Source of the DNA: Spirochaeta sp.
Lineage (GTDB): Bacteria; Spirochaetota; Spirochaetia; DSM-2461
Assembly: GCA_030635565.1 (NCBI GenBank)
Contig: DAOVYP010000100.1
Span: 1-7,447, forward strand
Reading direction: 5' to 3'
DNA: 7,447 nt
The notes under the pieces are model-generated. The model was not told the DNA's origin. It was given only the letters and a program-made list of their open reading frames with translations, and ran no database searches. Both the position numbers and the translations under genes were made by a program. Of the stretch, positions 5,388 through 7,447 are shown piece by piece; the first letter of the stretch is position 1, and the number at the start of each line of letters is the position of its first letter.

Positions 5388-7028
5388 TCAACGGCTTTTT
5401 GCCCAGGCCAGAATCCCATTGGCGATCATCAAGGCATCCTGTTCTCTCAATTCGGATGATCTCAGAGCCCAGGCATTACTGGCATAGTTGATATTCCGTG
5501 CTTCCACGAGCACGGCGGCATCGGCGGGATTATTTTTCAAAACCCTCAGTGGCTGCCGGCGGATGAAAGAACCGCTGCCCAGATAAGGTGCCAATGCACT
5601 TGCCAGATCCCGGGAGCGGTTCGCTTCGGAATCGGTTTCTCCGTCAAAGAGCACAGCGGTTCCAGCCGGGAGATCCGGTGTATTGTCGGCGTGGATGCTG
5701 ATGAAAAGAGTACCTTTGTGTTTCTGTGAAGATGGAGTGCTTCTTATCTCACTCTCCGCAATTATTTTTCTCAGATCCAGACCTTCGATTGTTCCCACGG
5801 GTCTCCAGCCGGCATTCTCATTATGGGATGCACCATTGTATACCTCATTCTTCCTGTGTACGAATGTCTGCCGGGCATCGACGCCGTTCCGGATGTGGTG
5901 ATCCGGCGAGAGAATCGTCATGGAAACCGAAGCCCCGTGGCGTATCAGGGTACTGTGCAGGCGCATGGAAATATCGTAGGCGTACTCGTCTTCCGTTATC
6001 ACGACTGGATTTCCGTTTCCATCGGCCACCGTTACTATTGCGCCGGGATCCAGGCCCCCATGACCCGGATCGATAACGATGTGCCATCCCTTCAAGGCAG
6101 TGCTCAGGGCCGGAAGGGTACGGGTTTCGGTTTGAAACAGTTCCAGAACCTGCCGGGACCGGCGGTAATCAACAGCCGCCGGGGCATCAGGTGACTCCCA
6201 GTAGGAGTCGTTGGGCTGATCCTTTTTTACCGGATAGCTGAAGTAATATTCACCGTTCCGGGGTATGTCGGGTCGGGGGATATTTTCCGGTTTCAGCGGT
6301 CGCCGATCCGGCAGGGCGGCCAATGTAATCCGGGGTTCCGGCAGAATCCCGGATCTGTCCAGCCCCGGGTAAAGTGCCAGAATTTCACCGGGATGGATGA
6401 CGTTCCCGGCCAGGGCATTCCAGTCAATCAGATCGGACATGGCCAGCCCGTATCGCTGAGCGATGGTCCACAGAGACTCACCACTGCCTACTTCATGACC
6501 CTCAGGCCTGGGCGCCTTGACGATGAGAAGCTGTGCGGGATGGATGACATCGCCGTTCATATTATTGTACATACGCAATTTGTCCACCGTAAGGCCGAAA
6601 TGGAAGGCGATTGCCAGAAGTGTATCTCCGGGAAGCACACGGTAGGTTCCTGCCGGTACAGGTGAGGGAACCTTGAGCTGCTGACCGATTTTCAGTGATT
6701 CTGTATCCAGGTTGTTGATTCGACGAAGTTCTTCCTGAGACACGTTGAATTCCATGGAAAGAGCCGAAAGTGTGTCTCCGGGTCTGACTTCCAGAGAATG
6801 GATTCCATTGACTGGAATCTCAATGTTCTGTCCCGGGCGAATGATTTCACTCTCAAGGTTGTTGGCCCGGATAATCCAGTTCAAGGGCACTTCATACAGT
6901 CGGGACAACCCATAGAGTGTGTCCGTAGGGGCAACGGTATAATTCAGGGCCCCCGTGACCGATGAAGCCGTGAGGAATAATGCGGACAGAAGCAGAGCAT
7001 GATAATTGATACGGTTTAGAAACGACAC
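5388..7028 (-). CDS. Secreted N-acetylmuramoyl-L-alanine amidase with four LysM domains
   Basis: This 546-residue exported hydrolase is predicted to cut the amide bond between muramic acid and L-alanine in peptidoglycan, acting in the periplasm on wall or septum. Residues 1-27 form a signal peptide with a hydrophobic core (ALLLSALFLTA) and a plausible cut after VTGA. Four LysM glycan-binding modules follow, at about 29-73, 78-121, 128-172 and 177-221. A Pro-rich linker runs to about 310 and an Amidase_3 domain to the end. Probable zinc ligands are His323 in DPGHGG, Glu346 in TEDEYAYD and His446 in SIHAD. Glu509 in VLVEARNI is the likely catalytic Glu. The Glu346-His446 spacing (100) is well above that of E. 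coli AmiC, so the domain carries an insertion. The start is GTG, chosen for its strong GGGAGG. The exact AmiA/B/C-type role is not assignable from sequence. Confidence 0.94.
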   Translation of the reverse strand: MSFLNRINYHALLLSALFLTASSVTGALNYTVAPTDTLYGLSRLYEVPLNWIIRANNLESEIIRPGQNIEIPVNGIHSLEVRPGDTLSALSMEFNVSQEELRRINNLDTESLKIGQQLKVPSPVPAGTYRVLPGDTLLAIAFHFGLTVDKLRMYNNMNGDVIHPAQLLIVKAPRPEGHEVGSGESLWTIAQRYGLAMSDLIDWNALAGNVIHPGEILALYPGLDRSGILPEPRITLAALPDRRPLKPENIPRPDIPRNGEYYFSYPVKKDQPNDSYWESPDAPAAVDYRRSRQVLELFQTETRTLPALSTALKGWHIVIDPGHGGLDPGAIVTVADGNGNPVVITEDEYAYDISMRLHSTLIRHGASVSMTILSPDHHIRNGVDARQTFVHRKNEVYNGASHNENAGWRPVGTIEGLDLRKIIAESEIRSTPSSQKHKGTLFISIHADNTPDLPAGTAVLFDGETDSEANRSRDLASALAPYLGSGSFIRRQPLRVLKNNPADAAVLVEARNINYASNAWALRSSELREQDALMIANGILAWAKSR

Positions 7029-7114
7029 AAGATCCTCCCAGAAGTGTCGCTTTTACTATCGAATGGAACTGCCTGCCGCCTGAGAAAAACCTGTGCAGAT
7101 AGCGGAACTCCCGC
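7029..7114. other. 86-base gap between rsmD and the amidase gene
   Basis: Apart from the ribosome binding site, I see no convincing promoter or terminator here. A short GCGG/CCGC inverted repeat (7102-7114) is followed, on the minus strand, by a TTTTT run some 15 bases later, too far for a standard intrinsic terminator. GATAGT (minus strand, about 7055-7060) is a weak -10-like match with no good partner. The gap may carry the amidase promoter, or rsmD and the amidase gene may be cotranscribed. Confidence 0.4.
7034..7039 (-). promoter_or_regulatory. Strong ribosome binding site for the amidase GTG start
   Basis: The minus strand reads GGGAGGATCTTGTG. A near-perfect Shine-Dalgarno sequence sits five bases before the GTG at 7028, which fixes this non-ATG start directly before a clean signal peptide. 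Confidence 0.75.
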
Positions 7115-7447
7115 CTAATTATCCCTGGTGTAGAAAGCCAGGTGTGAACGACCATAGGTTCGCTTGTCGTAAAGCCGGAGATTTCCGGTCAGCTCGGGGA
7201 GCTTGTCCTCCGAGGGATAGTGGATCATGAGAGTGCCGCCGGGGGCAGGCTGACCGGCCTTGTCGGCAAGAGCCAGAAGGCGGCCCTTGTCTTTCATCGG
7301 GAAGGGCGGATCGAAATGGACGATATCAAAACGCTCCATTCCCTTTTTAAGAACAAGCTCAACCGGACGGATGATCAACTGAACCTGAATTTTTGCTGAA
7401 AATTCGGTATCTTCGGTTGCGATTTTCAGATTTTCAAGAATATGAAA
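7115..7447 (-). CDS. rsmD: 16S rRNA (guanine-N2) methyltransferase RsmD, C-terminal part
   Basis: The minus-strand frame is open from the right edge to a TAG at 7115-7117, giving 110 residues of a protein that is usually about 185. RsmD methylates G966 of 16S rRNA with S-adenosylmethionine in the cytoplasm. The catalytic motif is visible as FDIVHFDPPFP, with DPPF at 7301-7312. An APGGTLMIHYP strand and the family's C-terminal signature YDKRTYGRSHLAFYTR follow. The residues before DPPF (LENLKIATEDTEFSAKIQV) fit the end of the SAM-binding Rossmann fold. A TTG at 7376-7378 lies inside the domain and is not the real start, since homologous sequence continues upstream to the edge. Another N2-guanine methyltransferase of the same fold is possible but less likely. 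Confidence 0.9.
   Translation of the reverse strand, partial: FHILENLKIATEDTEFSAKIQVQLIIRPVELVLKKGMERFDIVHFDPPFPMKDKGRLLALADKAGQPAPGGTLMIHYPSEDKLPELTGNLRLYDKRTYGRSHLAFYTRDN

Noticed and set aside
7102..7114. Possible intrinsic terminator after rsmD
   Set aside because: The GCGG/CCGC stem has only four pairs and the T run lies about 15 bases further on, so it does not fit an intrinsic terminator.
7376..7378. TTG as the start of the right-most gene
   Set aside because: RsmD-like sequence continues in frame without a stop to the window edge, and starting here would remove most of the SAM-binding fold.
1..7447. Mobile element, defence system, CRISPR array or RNA gene
   Set aside because: I found no transposase, integrase, regularly spaced repeat array, tRNA-like cloverleaf or other accessory signature. 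All but small gaps are filled by housekeeping, biosynthetic or TPR genes.

Overview
The window looks like an ordinary bacterial chromosome segment of moderate G+C content. It is most likely from a free-living, histidine-prototrophic spirochaete of the Spirochaetaceae type. That placement is an inference. It rests on the compact alanyl-tRNA synthetase without its C-terminal domains, on a small TPR-like protein that resembles ones I associate with spirochaetes, and on the general flavour of the proteins. No 16S rRNA or other marker is present to settle it. I see no tRNA, rRNA, CRISPR array, insertion sequence, integrase or phage gene.

Layout: the plus strand carries only the 3' part of alaS (2-1603, entering from the left edge). 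Everything else is on the minus strand and reads right to left. The order is the 3' part of rsmD (7447-7115), a secreted LysM/amidase cell-wall hydrolase (7028-5388), hisZ (5343-4255), hisG (4258-3635), hisB (3638-3057), a 103-residue TPR-like protein (3053-2742) and a nine-repeat TPR protein (2713-1595). The last of these meets alaS tail to tail, and the two coding regions share nine bases.

hisZ-hisG and hisG-hisB overlap by four bases each (ATGA). hisB and the 103-residue gene are three bases apart, and the TPR gene follows after 28 bases. These five genes are therefore probably one transcription unit. The amidase gene lies only 44 bases upstream of hisZ and may be part of it. HisZ and HisG together form the two-component ATP phosphoribosyltransferase that commits ATP and PRPP to histidine synthesis, and HisB acts later in the same pathway. 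The remaining his genes must lie elsewhere. RsmD (16S rRNA methylation) and the amidase (septal or wall peptidoglycan cleavage) have no metabolic link to histidine.

Coding density is very high and the largest non-coding gap is 86 bases, so no stretch over 300 bases lacks a gene. I did not find a new defence or mobile system. The points most worth a second look are the doubly reduced AlaRS with a Cys-rich insertion, the four-TPR internal duplication, a possible leaderless promoter at hisZ, and an insertion inside the amidase domain.
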